DNA from: Henricia sp. BOLD:AAB3569 | Lineage: Eukaryota > Echinodermata > Asteroidea > Spinulosida > Echinasteridae | Length of the DNA stretch: 64,000 nt | Reading direction: 5' to 3' | NCBI GenBank assembly: GCA_037783545.1 | Contig: JBBELK010001088.1 | Span: 62,001-126,000 of the forward strand | In this document: positions 1 to 11,840 of the stretch, piece by piece | Position numbering within the stretch: the stretch's first letter is position 1 | How the letters are laid out: each line of letters starts with the position of its first letter | Program-made: the position numbers and the translations under genes | Notes under the pieces: model-generated | Seen by the model: only the letters and a program-made list of their open reading frames with translations | Databases searched by the model: none | What the model was told of the DNA's origin: nothing

Positions 1-650
1 CCCGTGATAAAAAATACCTTCGCGCAAAAACACGTACTGTTTAACGGATAAAATCGAAACGTGTTGCTGGCTATTGCCGCGAAAACACGCCCCTGTTTAC
101 ATACTCGAACGCGCACTCCATTCACAAACAGATATCTGGCATTTTGCCCAATATCGTGGTTGTCATGGTTACCGATGGGTCATCTGGCAATTTGCAGCGG
201 TTAATCCACATGTGGGTGTTGAGTAATTTAAACTGTCTCCGTGTATCGGTTGATTAGTTTGCCGGAGCTTCGCTTTAGAGATGCAAAAATAATTTTCTTC
301 AAGTATCATCCGTTAATTATTTTCGAACCGTTTGTTTTGTTCCAAACAAACCGGTGGTCCATGGACGCAAAACGAACGCCAAATGATACGCAAAACAAAC
401 GCAACCACGTTTTTCATTAAAAACCATACGCCATATTCGTACGAATGCATTAACGTGGTGCTGGGCATTTGTATTCACTTAATAAGTTACGACGAAAACT
501 GTGGAATAAATTCCGATTCGTACTGCCAATAGTTTGTTAAGCCGTTCTACACAGACGAATGTACGCACGTTGAATAACGGGAACGGTTTTACGTGATGTG
601 CATACGCCACAATGGGCATTTACTGTGCGTTAAAGGTAGTCGTGTTTGGT
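1..650. other. Left-edge non-coding stretch
   Basis: I see no gene, RNA or clear repeat here. Open frames are short and carry no recognisable motif. It could be an intron of the GPCR whose later exons start at 7352, since that gene's TM1-TM2 exons were not found in the window, but the sequence does not show this directly. Confidence 0.4.
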
Positions 651-1083
651 AATGCATAGTTCCGAGATTGCCCAGTTAACCCCGCCCCTTAGATATTGTT
701 GCTATGTGCTCACAAGCCATCGCAAAAAAATGGCGACACACAACGTACAAAGCAACTGGACTCGGCATGGAATGCACAGATTCATTGGAGAAAACTCAAA
801 GGTATTTATGTTTTAGGGTCGACAGTTACTGTAGCACACACTGAGCAAAGGGCTATAGTAATGCAGGGATGACATATATTTCATAAAAATGCGCTTTCCT
901 ACCTTTGAACAGCGAATCGCCCGACATTGAAACCAAAATTCACCCGGTCACTGGCGCGTACAACATACAAACTGTATGGGCAGACAATCGCGTGATCACT
1001 TTGACCTATGTGGGCGCCGTCTGCTAGCTCTGTTGTGATTGGTCGCGGGTTCGGCTTGATTGACAGGTCGGAACTATGCATTA
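651..1083. repeat. Dispersed repeat family A, copy 1
   Basis: This block of about 433 bp recurs at 19194-19641 in the same orientation with clear but imperfect similarity along its whole length. Both copies are bounded by the short inverted terminus TAATGCATAGTTCCGA and its reverse complement. That suggests a non-autonomous DNA transposon. It has no coding capacity that I recognise. Confidence 0.8.
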
Positions 1084-1373
1084 TCCAAACAAAATCTAAA
1101 TTATTATCTGTAAAAGCATGCTTGTCATCAAAAAGGTAATTGTAGTAATCATCCTGTGAAATTATTTCGTCTGAAGTGCCCCCAAAATGACAAAACTATT
1201 TGAATCTCCAAACCATTCATTCATTTACAAAAACAATGCTTTGTTTTCTGAAGTAGGCCTATTACTGAATCTATTGTGGCTGAAATGTCTACAAGGTAGT
1301 TTTCTCGACATAGGCTTTCAATTACCAGTGGAAATCACACCGTTTTAAACAGTTTACCAAACATGATTATACA

Positions 1374-1603
1374 CTGCAAAACCTGTGGTGTTAAATTAAC
1401 ACCAGTGGTGTTGTCTTATAGCCCGGTGTTATACGTTTTAACACTACAAGTATTAGTTTTAACACCTATAGGGTGTTAACAATAATGCATTAATTCCGCT
1501 TGAGGAATAAAAACGAACACCCGTGGTGTTAAATTTTAATACCAGACTTGGTATCTATATAAGACAACACCACTGGTGTTAATTTAACACCACAGTTTTG
1601 CAG
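1374..1603. repeat. Foldback MITE with GGTGTTAA-rich arms
   Basis: The two ends form inverted arms of about 45 bp, beginning CTGCAAAACCTGTGGTG on the left and ending with nearly the complement on the right. The interior repeats the GGTGTTAA motif in both orientations. The length is about 230 bp with no coding content, which fits a miniature inverted-repeat element. Confidence 0.8.
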
Positions 1604-3578
1604 GTATACCTTTAAAACCTGCCTTGGCCAATCCTTCATACAAATACGACATGAGGACAGTTTACCAACGCGGCACTTCAAAGCCAGTCCTTATTGAATA
1701 CAAACCATCACACAATCCAAGCTGTGAATACAAATCACGTATCTAATGTAGTTTGAAACAGAATTTATGGAGTAAACATTGTATAGACGCAGAACAATCG
1801 TTTTCGCGCGTAAAATGCTTTTGGCGGGAAAATCTGTTCAACTAAATGAATCATTAACTTCGTATAAATAATCATTGTTATACAAAACCAACATTGCTTT
1901 TAAAAGTTATTGAATCTGCAATATTGGTTAACGCATTGTAATTGCAGCGTACAATTCTTGGAATTACAATAGGGCTTTGAAATTTCAAGAAATACATATT
2001 TATTTTTAGCGAAAGATATCTCGAATCGATGTCCTGCGACAATTGAAAGTAAAGTATATCGCTGTTGAAAATCCATTATTGAACGATCAAGATACGGAAT
2101 GTTATTGTGTGTGTATAGGTATGACGAGAACGTTTAACAATCGAGAAACTGCAATCGTTAAACTGCAATACATCATGTTTCCCAATTTATCTTCGGAATG
2201 ACATCTAAAGAATTATTCCGATAAATGATAAATGTCTCCTTAGCTAATTAGAAATTGGCCATTAAATCTTTGGAATGTATGTTGAATCCAAGCAAATTTA
2301 TCACGTTGTACAAAAAACCAACACAAATTCTCTATCAGTTTTAAAAATGTACAAAACATTATTATTGGTCGCCATCTTACCGTTGGTAACCCCCAGTCTT
2401 GCATTGTCGATTCGTTGCATAATTAAGCATGGAACCATGAGTGTCTTCAATTGGTAACTAACGTTTGAGCATGCGTGGAGGTTATGAAACGACTGAAAAC
2501 CTGCTGAACGTAAATACGTTCAGGAAGTGCGTTGCTCCAACGCCCGCGGAAACGCAAAATCTACTCGAATATAAACCACCTGTTAAAACGGTTGTGCCCC
2601 GGAAACATTGAAACAACTTCCATCGTCAACCTTCGCCGATTATCTACCGATAAATCTCAAACAATTCCAGTCGTTATCTTAATGTTTGTCTCGAATGAAA
2701 CTCCGGTAACGGAAACACCTGTCGTCCCGCCCACTTCAAAGCGTTCTCCCACTTAACGCGGCCCCAGCGGCCACGGAAATATTTAGCTCTTCTCGGAACA
2801 CTCACCACGGAAGTGCGTTGTCGCTAATCCCTCATATTGTACCATTTTGTCTAATCGGAAAATCATAACCTGCAGTATATAGCCTCAGGGTTTGAGAGCT
2901 CTTACGATCGATGAGGTTATACAACGAGTCATTTTCGATCTTTTTCACAAAAATGACATTTTGCCCGTTTCCCCCTTTGATGTAATTACCGAGTCGTGAA
3001 AATACACGGTAATTTGGACACTATGCAACCGATACAATATATAGGCCTACATGCATAAATATATGCATAAAAAGTACGCCTTTTTGCCCCAAAGCGTATC
3101 CTTTATCGACTAAATAAAGGTTGGGAAAACAGAAAAGACTACATTAAAAAAACAATCATTCATAAATACTTTAGACAGTTTACGCATCCCTATTGGCTGG
3201 AAGCACATCACGTGGGCAGTTTTGAACGAGCTATTAATGCCCAGTCAGTCTTAAACACTTTTAGCCTGGCCCACGGCCGCGCCCGCGCCCGCGCCCTGGT
3301 CAGCGCGTATGGAACACGCACACGCACGCGCACACGCACACACAAACTGCACGCTCCCGAAAGCAAATTGTGCACTGTGACAAGTACCCAGTCGTGTGCG
3401 TGCGCGTATGACACGCTTGCATTACGCGTAACGCGCGCGTTCGAACAAAAACAGCTCGACGCACAGCTAGCAGTTCAAAGCGGTAGAAAGTGAATTCATG
3501 CAAAACATGGCAAAACGACAAGCTAATTTTGGTGAGTTTTACCGATTTACACAAAAAGGTATTTATGAATGGGGTTAA
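1604..3578. other. Non-coding stretch with GC-rich and CA-rich simple sequence
   Basis: No gene was recognised. Around 3268-3300 there is a short run of GCCCGC-type repeats, followed at about 3310-3345 by a CACACG/CGCACA-type repeat. Overlapping open frames on both strands there are by-products of the simple sequence. Confidence 0.5.
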
Positions 3579-3729
3579 AAGTAGGTTTAGCCAGCCTTAA
3601 ACAATCCGTTTAAAACCGGCTAGGGTCCTGGGCGCTGATAATGGCCCTCGCCTGGCGGCTCGGGCCATTATCAGCGTCAAGGACCCTAGCCAGTTTTAAA
3701 CGTATGTTTAAGACTGGCAAAACCTACTT
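3579..3729. repeat. Near-perfect hairpin MITE, 151 bp
   Basis: Left arm AAGTAGGTTT...GCTAGGGTCC...GATAATGGCCC is mirrored by the right arm GGGCCATTATC...GGACCCTAGCC...AAACCTACTT around a loop of about 14 bp. The arms are about 68 bp with a few mismatches. A transcript would fold into one long hairpin. Confidence 0.88.
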
Positions 3730-4509
3730 ATTAATCCCTAATTTTAAGGTAACATAAATATTACAAAAATCAACATTTTTACGCCGAGTTTGCAGTCGCT
3801 GTCAGTTAACGTTTGATCGCTCAACCACATCACGAAATTGTAATACCAACACTGTAGATAGGCGTACATAATGGGGAAACAATATTTCACAAATATGAAG
3901 AGAAATTGAAGACTGAAATTAGAGAATTGTGCCTGTTACGCCGTGAGCGAAAACTTGACTTAGATGGCACACCAGACAATTATGAGGAGAAAAGCCCGGC
4001 GACTGTTTTAACATTTAGAACGAATATTGCATGCCCGCTAGTTGCAGAAGTTATGAAACCTAGCTCGAGCCATACACACATTACGACACTGTACTCAGCT
4101 TCGGGCAAACCATGGCCCATTTTTATGTCTTGTCCAGTGTATCGCGTGGGAATCAAATTAGAGCAGATCTTTCGAGCAGCCGAACATGGACTTTTCGCGC
4201 CCTCTGGCCAAAACATGTTGGCGTTGGATGGCGCGCACGCTGGGGAAACTATATGAAGTGCGTGAAATGCTCGGTGCGGATAGATGTTTGCGTTGTACTC
4301 AAATGCACTGACCACATTGTTGAGTAACCTACTTTAATCTAGGTGACTTGTTTAAATGGACTTCAACCAAAATAACCACAGGTTGTAAACAATGTAGCAG
4401 TTTTAAAAGTGAAGCAACTTATCCACGTTTTGGTGGCAATGTTAACTGGGTCGTTTTCACGTCGCAACGCCCGCGTGCGCGTGAACAGACGCCGTTCATA
4501 TTAGCCGTA
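3730..4509. other. Non-coding stretch
   Basis: No gene, RNA or repeat boundary recognised. Overlapping open frames of about 110 codons occur on both strands around 3906-4315. They show no family motif or splice context and are treated as chance frames. Confidence 0.4.
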
Positions 4510-4795
4510 TTCAGACGGGCACTACCTTCGAAGGTAAAGTTAACAACGACAGTCCTACTAACAACGATGCGTGTCCACACGGTGCTTTAACAACGACGCG
4601 CCAGCATCCACACGGCCCATATACCAATGGTGCGCGCTCGTAGGTAGCGAGCTACTCACAATATTTATCGTGGGTAAATCGTCGTTGTTAACTTGTAAGT
4701 AAGTGCGTCCACACGGTCACTACTTACGAGCTTACTCAGGAGCGCCCACTACCAAAGACTTAACTTTAAGTTAACAACGATCGTCTGAACACACC
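4510..4795. repeat. Dispersed repeat family B, copy 1
   Basis: This sequence recurs at 10952-11205 with high similarity. Both copies begin TTCAGACGGGCACTACC and end in an inverted GTCTGAAC-type terminus. Inside are direct repeats of GTCCACACGG and GTTAACAACGA. It is probably a non-autonomous DNA transposon. Confidence 0.8.
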
Positions 4796-6502
4796 TATAA
4801 TCGCGGAGAACTCAAGTTTGTGTGCTGCGCTCACTTCGCCCATACCCAGCGCGCCTTCCAGATCCAGGGCGCTGGTGGTACGGACTAATGTGCCTGCACA
4901 GATTTCTGTGACGGAAACACGTAACGCAAAGGTCATGAGTGTACCTTGTGCGAGACCCTAGGGCTGCGTTCGGGCGTGTACTCGTGTTAACACGAGTACA
5001 CTCCTGCGCGCGCGAACGGCAAGAATAACGACACTCGGGTCAATGAGAGTTATGCTCTCGGTACTCCCCGACAAATGGGGAGTGTGCTCTTACTCCTGAC
5101 GAGTGTCATGTGATTTGTACGATGATGGCAGGATTAAGGTTGGATTTTTGGTGAATTTGCTCAACGTGTCAACTGGATAACTGAAACAACAACTCACTAA
5201 GGTTTGTTTTACACGGTATCAAAGGTTCTCAGACTTACGGTCTGTATTTTCTTCAATTTCTTGTGAGCAGTGAAACGGCGTTTTTTGTGTAGTCATGGCA
5301 AGAGACTGCCATCTTGACTGATGGCCATTCGCGCATGGGGACTGTGCACTTGCCGTTCGCGTAATGTGACCCGAGTGCAATGCGCACGCATCACTCCGGA
5401 GTAGCGAGAACTGCACGCCCGAACGTAGCCATGTTGTCTGCTGGAAAATTGTTTTTTACGTCTGTTTACAAGAAAAAGACGTGACCTCGTGGTCACGTGT
5501 CGTATAAAATGTTGGCCAATGAAGGCGCCAACAAATTAGCCCGTCTCGGCGCCATGTGAGGCGCACTCAGTATGAGCGAATTTCACTCACGTGCTCTGGG
5601 TGTGCGAATGAGCACAAGCGGAAAATCAGCCCCCGTGGAAACGAATGACACATGCAGGCGCGTGAAAACCATATTCCGCGATAATGTGAACCGAACGCCA
5701 CATGACTGTAATGTACAAGTATTGATGACGTCATCACCGATTCACGTAAATAATTTTGCGTTCACGTACGCGTTTAACGTACATCAAACCCTCTGTATAT
5801 GACGAGTCAGTACGCAGGGCTCGATACTTAACAACATATTTAACTGTGCCAGCCCTTGACAATTATGCTTTAAAACGGTCTCTCTGTTGTGTGTGAGATG
5901 AGGATTTTTTGTAAAGATCTGTTTTTAAAAAAAGCATTAAAGATCGAAACACATTAAATGGATGTTGCACATTTTACACGGTAATTGAATTCACGCACAA
6001 TTAGGAACCGTCGCCGCGTTCAATTTACGCCGAGTTAAATTAACTTTGGACCGATCAAATTGTCAACTTTTACCGGTCGAGTTGGCTAACGCACTTGAAG
6101 GTTTTTCAATCTATAACCGCCGCATTGTTTAAAGGGAAACTCCTTGTCACTTAAGCTTAAGTAATTTTGTACCTTTACGACAACGGATTCCCTTTTGAGC
6201 AAGTTAATGGAAAACTGGGACTTGACATGATTCGAAGGGTTTCATAACTCCACCAAGTGGCATATATATCTTGAGGGTTCTTGGATTGGTCTATAGATGT
6301 ACATCTCAAGAGGACGAGACTGAATGGCACGGGTCACTTCAGACAGTAAATGTCGACAGATTGCCCTTAAACGATAACACAGTTTCTCCGATCGGTGTCT
6401 ATATAGCGGTCATGAAATTGGGTCGGTAATTATATTTTGGTCCAGATTGTTCTCAATCAATGTGTGTGCAAAACGCAGATACATTGCATTTGTGGTGTTG
6501 AC
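4796..6502. other. CpG-containing non-coding stretch with small palindromes
   Basis: No gene recognised. It contains a perfect 26-bp palindrome at 4976-5001 centred on GTTAAC, and a GTATAAAA box near 5503 with CCAAT just downstream. Nothing ties these to a transcription start, so no promoter is called. Confidence 0.4.
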
Positions 6503-7021
6503 TTAAAGGCAGTATACATCATTGGTAATCTCGAAAATCAGAAATGTTCACAGATTTACGCCTAACTTGCACAATATGATGACCGTAGAAAACTTCCCCT
6601 GAAATGGTTTTGTCTGAAGTGCTATAGTCTTTGAGAAATGAGTAAAACAATTATTTTTCGTCTCATGAGACGAAAATTCAATTCGCCCCAAAACCATTTC
6701 GCCCAAGTGCCATTTCGCCCCAAACCACTTCGCCCGAGTGCCATTTCGCCCGAAATTACTTCGTCCAAACACTACCTCGCCCAAATGCCACTTCGCCCCA
6801 AAACCACTTCGTGCACAGGCCGTGGTTCAGGGCGAAATGGTTCAGGGCGAAGTGGTTTTGGGGCGAAATGACTGCAAACCCTTTGTTGACTGTTTTCTCA
6901 AAAGTTAGACGAAGTATGGAGCTGGTTTTTGCTCAGGTTGGTTTTAATCATGCATATCTTTAATCACACAGGGGGATAAAACTATTTGTAACAGTTTACC
7001 AATCATGTATACTATCTTTAA
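6503..7021 (+). mobile_element. TTAA-flanked MITE family C, copy 1
   Basis: The element at 6507-7017 is bounded by TTAA on both sides (6503-6506 and 7018-7021). Its inverted ends are AGGCAGTATACATCATTGG and the complement of AGATAGTATACATGATTGG. A second copy lies at 8613-9089. TTAA duplication is typical of piggyBac-type transposases. The interior holds a degenerate tandem repeat of TTCGCCC (about 6690-6870). No transposase frame is present. Confidence 0.88.
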
Positions 7022-7351
7022 TTGAATATTCCATTTTTGTTTTATCCAAAACAGTTAACTAAAAGTATTTTCCATTGGGGCCCTGCGAACATTCATAAAA
7101 TCAGTGCAACAAAAACGTAAAAAGTATTAAACTTCAAATCCAAAAATCCACACAGGCAAATAGTCTAGGAAAATGTAACGCCCGCAACATCAAAATACAC
7201 AGAACATCTGCCGCCAAACTTTCACAATTTCTTTGTATTTTACAACTTCTTTCAGTATAGTCCAAATCGTTTCACTTTATCAAGCAAGCTGATTAAAATA
7301 TTGATTGTTTTAAACCTTTTTTCTCTTCTTGTCTGGTATCACTACATGCAG

Positions 7352-7573
7352 GAAGTTTCTCTGAGCGTTTCCGTGTACACATTGGCCGCCATAGCCGTGG
7401 ACAGGTACCTGGCTATTTGTAGGCCATTAAAGTTCCACATACGGGCGTCGCGTACCCTGTTCATCGTAGCGGTTATCTGGGTCATGTCATTCGTCATCAT
7501 GGCGCCACAGGCTATTTTTCTTCGCTCAGAACCGTGGTTGAGTGGTCATGTTTGGCTGACCAAATGTTTTGAG
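7352..7573 (+). CDS. Orexin/allatotropin-type GPCR, exon covering TM3-TM4-ECL2
   Basis: First recognised exon of a class A peptide receptor. After acceptor ATGCAG it encodes 74 residues beginning EVSLSVSVYTLAAIAVDRY (TM3, DRY motif for G-protein coupling), continuing RPLKFHIRASR (ICL2) and a TM4 with W and P, then ECL2 with a cysteine (TKCFE) able to bond the TM3-top cysteine. It ends at donor GAG|GTGAGT in phase 0. The ICL2/TM3 pattern, and the later FLS-RFRKEF-AFSC tail, fit orexin receptors best; allatotropin, QRFP or SIFamide-type receptors are alternatives. TM1-TM2 exons were not found in 1-7351. The open frame continues upstream of 7352 only because the intron lacks a stop there. Confidence 0.88.
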
Positions 7574-8557
7574 GTGAGTTCATAGAATTATGAAAAAATA
7601 GAGCGCCACGCTGAACACATGCGGATATGGATGACGCCATTTTGGCTTAACGCTTTGGGTACAAAAGGGTGAAAGGGCGCAGTATTGGTGTAGCTCAAAA
7701 TGGCGCAGCCCATGTCCACACAGACTCAGTCCTTATACGTAACTATAAAGTTCGCACTTCTCCCAGTGTGAGATCTATAGCAAATGCAATACATTAAAAT
7801 CGTATTTTGGCGATCATGATGAGAAACACCTTTCGGACGTCATTACTGATTCAGCCAACGAACGACCTCGATCGTCAGCAACCAAAGGCGACCATTGGCT
7901 GATTTCTTTACAACGTCACAAAGATTTTTCCGCCTATGGTTGCGAAAACACGACCACGTTATCTTCATGCACACACAAAGGCAATGACCCACAAGGCACC
8001 AAGGTTATTGACCGAGTACTGCAAACAAACTATTGTCTCTTTTTCTCTTCAATGTTCTGTAAACCTTAGCCGGTTTTCAGGGCACTTTAATGCATTAATT
8101 TGCAGCTAACTTACAATGTATCCATTACCGTGATTAACTCTTCTTGTTATCCAAGTCTGAGCCAGACAGACATACACATTGACAACCTACGCAAATAAAA
8201 GAAAAAGACAGGCCATAACCGTGTCTTACCTGACGTCAATAAGTGATGATGCGCGCTTATTGCACGTGTAATCAAGACGTATATGGCCTGATGGACATTA
8301 ACAGTTAGATTCTCGCAAAGCAAGACAGGATAATTGTGGAAGATTAGGTTTGACCATTAAACCACGGCCAGACATTGAGATGTGCAAATGGGATAAACCC
8401 TTGGGAATACGGTAGATGTTCTTGTCCAACTAGCTCAGAAACAGTTTTCTGAAATCATAGATTGGTTGATGCAGCGCGAAACAGTATCCTAATTGGCTGA
8501 ATCTTGCGCTGGCGTCGCGTAGCGAGTCTTGAACTTAAAGATATATTAGCTGTTTTC

Positions 8558-9278
8558 TAGAGCTGTGCAAATTTATTATTTGAATATTCGATTGGTGATA
8601 TACTTTAAAGATTTAAAGGCAGTATACATCATTGGTAATCTCGAAAATCAGAAATGTTCACAGATTTACGCCTAACTTACACAATATAAACATGATGACC
8701 GTAGAAAACTTCCCTAAATGGTTTTTGTCTGAAGTGCTATAGTCTTTGAGAAATGAGTAAAACAATTAGTTTTCGTCTCATGAGACGAAAATTCAATTCG
8801 CCCAAAAACCATTTCGCCTAAGTGCCATTTCGCCCCAAACCACTTCGCCCAAATGCCACTTCGCCCCAAAACCACTTCGTGCACAGGCCGTGGTTCAGGG
8901 CGAAATGGTTCAGGGCGAAGTGGTTTTAGGGCGAAATTACTGCAAACCCTTTTTTGACTGTTTTCTCAAAAGTTAGACGAAGTACGGAGCTGGTTTTTGT
9001 TCAGGTTGGTTTTAATCATGCATATCTTCAATCACACAGGGGGATAAAACTATTTGTAACAGTTTACCAATCATGTATACTATCTTTAAGGATACAACAT
9101 TCGCAAATGCAGTTGGTAAAGTACAGAATATACTTCTGATAACAGATATAAGATCTGTATTCTTCCGAAAGTGTTTGATTTAAATTTTTAGTCAGTCTAT
9201 CTAACGTTTATTCGATATTCGATCGAACATTTGATTATAATATTCGAACAGTAAATTATTCGAATTTGTACAGCCCTA
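8558..9278. mobile_element. Outer inverted-repeat element carrying a nested TTAA MITE
   Basis: The left terminus TAGAGCTGTGCAAATT at 8558 is mirrored by the complement of TAGGGCTGTACAAATT ending at 9278, with TATTCGAAT-type sequence just inside each end. These ends resemble hAT-type termini, but I could not define a clean 8-bp target duplication. Family C copy 2 (8613-9089) lies inside, so the arrangement is nested. Confidence 0.6.
8613..9089 (+). mobile_element. TTAA-flanked MITE family C, copy 2
   Basis: Same family as 6503-7021, element 8617-9085 with TTAA at 8613-8616 and 9086-9089. It is about 40 bp shorter, largely because the internal TTCGCCC tandem repeat is contracted. The ends keep the AGGCAGTATACATC and GTATACTATCT termini. 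Confidence 0.88.
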
Positions 9279-9530
9279 AACTGTTTATATATTTCTAATT
9301 GTATTTCAGCAATATTGCGAGGAAACCTTATAGTATTGCTTTTCGATTTTTGCGAGAAATGACTACAAATAATTATTAATGTCAACAGTGAATGGTCTTT
9401 GTTCTGTAACCTACTTTGAATGGCCAGACGCACATGTCGAAATAAATTACGCTTTTGTTGTCGAATGGCGATGTTTTGACATTTACCAAAACGTGTGTAA
9501 TTTAGCGTACATTGATTTTCCTTTTGTATA

Positions 9531-9973
9531 TGGGTCTTTCCACAGTAATGGGGTACATTTCTGTGACATACAAGATCTTAAGTCCCAGTTCAGTTCAAAT
9601 GTCTTAAATTTATCTCTAAATTATCCAGCTAAACTGAGGAAATAACTTCTGCACGAAGGAGTAAGAAAAATAGTCGTACAACATACATTTGTGAAAACCC
9701 TGTGCACAAATTGTCCTATTACGTATGTAACAAAGACAAAAAAATGTCACAAAATGGTCTGCCCACGTTACATACGTAATAGGAAAATTTGTACACAAGA
9801 TTTCCAAAAATGCATGTTGTGGCAGCAATTTCTTACCTTTTTGGGCAAAAGCTATCTCCTGAGAACAGTACAAGGATATTTCTTTAATTTTGGGATAAAC
9901 TAAAGACATCTGAAAGGAATTATTGACTTATTTTTCAAATCTACCCCATTAGGGCCTACTGTGGAAAGACCCA
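9531..9973 (+). mobile_element. MITE family D, copy 1
   Basis: The ends are TGGGTCTTTCCACAGTAATG and its near-complement. Related copies lie at 16893-17327 and 54443-54854, all about 410-445 bp and all with internal inverted segments around CCTATTACGTATGTAAC. Flanks read TATA on both sides here, compatible with a TA duplication. Open frames on both strands follow from the inverted structure and are not called as genes. Confidence 0.85.
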
Positions 9974-10148
9974 TATACCAAAATAATTTGCGTTGAACTA
10001 TGTACTCGTTTTGAAGAGTTACACGAGTATAGAGCATGCCAGTTTTAACATTTTTGTCCACGATGTTTTCGTATTATCTATACATTGTCATTTTGTTTTG
10101 TTTGCTGACCTAGCTGTTTTTTGAATGACAACGAATAGAAGGGGAGGG

Positions 10149-10392
10149 CTGTTGCAACGAATCATGCGATCCGCCGAAACATGCAATTTTGATAAAACAC
10201 AACTTGGGTCAGCCCAAAGCATATAGTTTTGATTCAAGACCGAATTTACTGTTGGAGTTCGCGATCCCCGTACCAGTGTACGTGTTGCAACGAATCATTT
10301 GGTCTTGAATCAAGACTATGCTTTAGGCTGACCAAGTAGTGTGTTTTATCAAAATTGCATGTTTCGGTGGATCGCATGATTCGTTGCAACAG
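10149..10392. repeat. Foldback element, 244 bp
   Basis: Left end CTGTTGCAACGAATCATGCG is mirrored by CGCATGATTCGTTGCAACAG on the right. The arms continue inward for about 100 bp (ATTTTGATAAAACACA, then TTGATTCAAGACC). It is a long hairpin with no coding content. Confidence 0.85.
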
Positions 10393-10951
10393 GTCCAGTA
10401 GAAATCATTACTTTGTGCATTTTAAAGCAATATGCGCAATGCGATGCGCAAAAGCTAAAAACAGAATGCCTAACTCAAAGTAAGCAAGTTCGGTTCCCTC
10501 TTTGCACACACAGCGTTAAGGCCAACATGGCGGCGCCCATGTCGGCATAGTTCTATGTACTTTCTAGTTTACTACAGTGTAACTCTATGGCTATCCCCTT
10601 CCCCGACGTAAACAAACCGGTTATGACGTCATTGCACATTGTGAATCCATGGGCTAACCAATCAACAGTTGCTTGATACGGACTCAACTGTCACTTATGA
10701 GATAAAGATCGATCCAGGTCAATCGATAACGTCCAAACATCTAGTTTTTTTCCGCGATTTTTCTTCTTTTTCTATCCCTGTGTAGTGGCTCACTTCGATT
10801 GTTTCCGCTAATGAATTTTCAGTCGTCTCGCCCACATGCTATGATTTGGCGGGAAATAGGTTAATTGTGCGCAATGTGCAAGCACGGGTTGGGAATAAAT
10901 AAATAGTTTGAGGTCCAAACCCTCATCAAGGGACTTGAAGACACAAGGCAT

Positions 10952-11205
10952 GTTCAGACGGGCACTACCTTCGAAAGTAAAGTTAACAACGACAGTCCCA
11001 CTAACAACGACGCGTGTCCACACGGTGATTTAACAACGACGCGCAAGCATGCCCACTGCCCATATACCAATGGTGCGCGTTGTTAAATCGTCGTTGTTAA
11101 CTTGTAAGTAAGTGCGTCCACACGGTCACTACTTACGAGCTTACTCACGAGTGCCCACTAACAACGACTTAACTTTAAGTTAACAACCATCGTTTGAACG
11201 CACCT
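10952..11205. repeat. Dispersed repeat family B, copy 2
   Basis: Matches 4510-4795 in the same orientation, with a deletion of about 30 bp in its middle. It directly abuts the hairpin MITE that begins at 11206, with no spacer visible between them. Confidence 0.8.
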
Positions 11206-11337
11206 ACAGGCTCGTCAGCAATGCGCGCGCGCCAAAGTCGTGCCACGAAATACGCAGCTCCATAGCAAAGGCGAGGAGTTGCGTATTTCGTGGCACGATT
11301 TTGGGCGCGCGCATTGCTGACGAGCCTGTGCCTTTAA
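11206..11337. mobile_element. TTAA hairpin MITE family E, copy 1
   Basis: Arms ACAGGCTCGTCAGCAATGCG and the complement form a GC-rich hairpin. The right end reads TGTGCCTTTAA, ending in TTAA. Related copies occur at 14083-14188 and about 50331-50443. The ends suggest a piggyBac-type, TTAA-targeting non-autonomous family. Confidence 0.82.
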
Positions 11338-11454
11338 CTAATGCTAGTCTTATTTCAAGAGAAGGCTATAACCAATGCATGCTGATGTAATGGCCGGGAC
11401 TTGGAAAAAGGAGCTTTATAATCAGGAAGAGCTTAACAAGGGTTTACCTGTTTA

Positions 11455-11694
11455 TACAGTTGTAGTCAGAAGTTTACATACAACTGTGTTAAAACTGGTG
11501 TGCTTAAACTTGTGTTGTCACCATTTGTGTAACAGTCTTTACTAAAGTAGTGATTTTGTGGAATTCCTCACGTGCTTGCAGTACTTATTAAAACATAGCT
11601 TGCACACCTTGCAATGGTTCCGGTAGTCCTGTTTAACATTTTGGGTGATGATGGTAGTGGTGTACATGTATGTAAACTTCTGATTTCAACTGTA
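11455..11694. mobile_element. Tc1/mariner-type MITE with Sleeping-Beauty-like ends
   Basis: The element 11457-11692 starts CAGTTGTAGTCAGAAG, ends with GTAAACTTCTGATTTCAACTG, and is flanked by TA on both sides. Both ends contain the GTCAGAAGTTTACATAC-type core that I recall from Tc1-like elements of the Sleeping Beauty group. At 236 bp it has no transposase. Its right 85 bp or so is repeated directly at about 11695-11781, suggesting slippage or a partial second copy. Confidence 0.8.
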
Positions 11695-11840
11695 GCTTGC
11701 ACACCTTGCAATGGTTCGGGTAGTCCTGTTTACCATTTTGGGTGATGATGGTAGTTGTGTACATGTATGTAAACTTCTGATCAGTGAGTCAATTACGTTC
11801 TTGCGTAATCGATGCGTAATTTGTTACGTCTCCAACACAG

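Larger units (their letters stand above)
7574..11840 (+). other. GPCR intron after the TM3-TM4 exon
   Basis: A 4.3-kb intron, donor GTGAGT, acceptor CAACACAG. It carries the nested repeat pair at 8558-9278, the family D MITE at 9531-9973, the foldback at 10149-10392, family B copy 2, a TTAA hairpin MITE and a Tc1-like MITE. The stretches 7574-8557 and 10393-10951 show nothing recognisable. Confidence 0.8.

Noticed and set aside
3208-3554. Overlapping frames rich in Arg/Ala and Cys/Val
   Set aside because: By-products of GCCCGC and CACACG simple repeats on both strands.
5480-5600. Promoter with TATA-like and CCAAT sequence
   Set aside because: No first exon, start codon context or CpG boundary ties it to a gene; such motifs occur by chance.
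9616-9909. Paired plus and minus open frames of 70-97 codons
   Set aside because: They lie in an inverted-repeat MITE (family D); similar frames appear in its other copies because of the structure.
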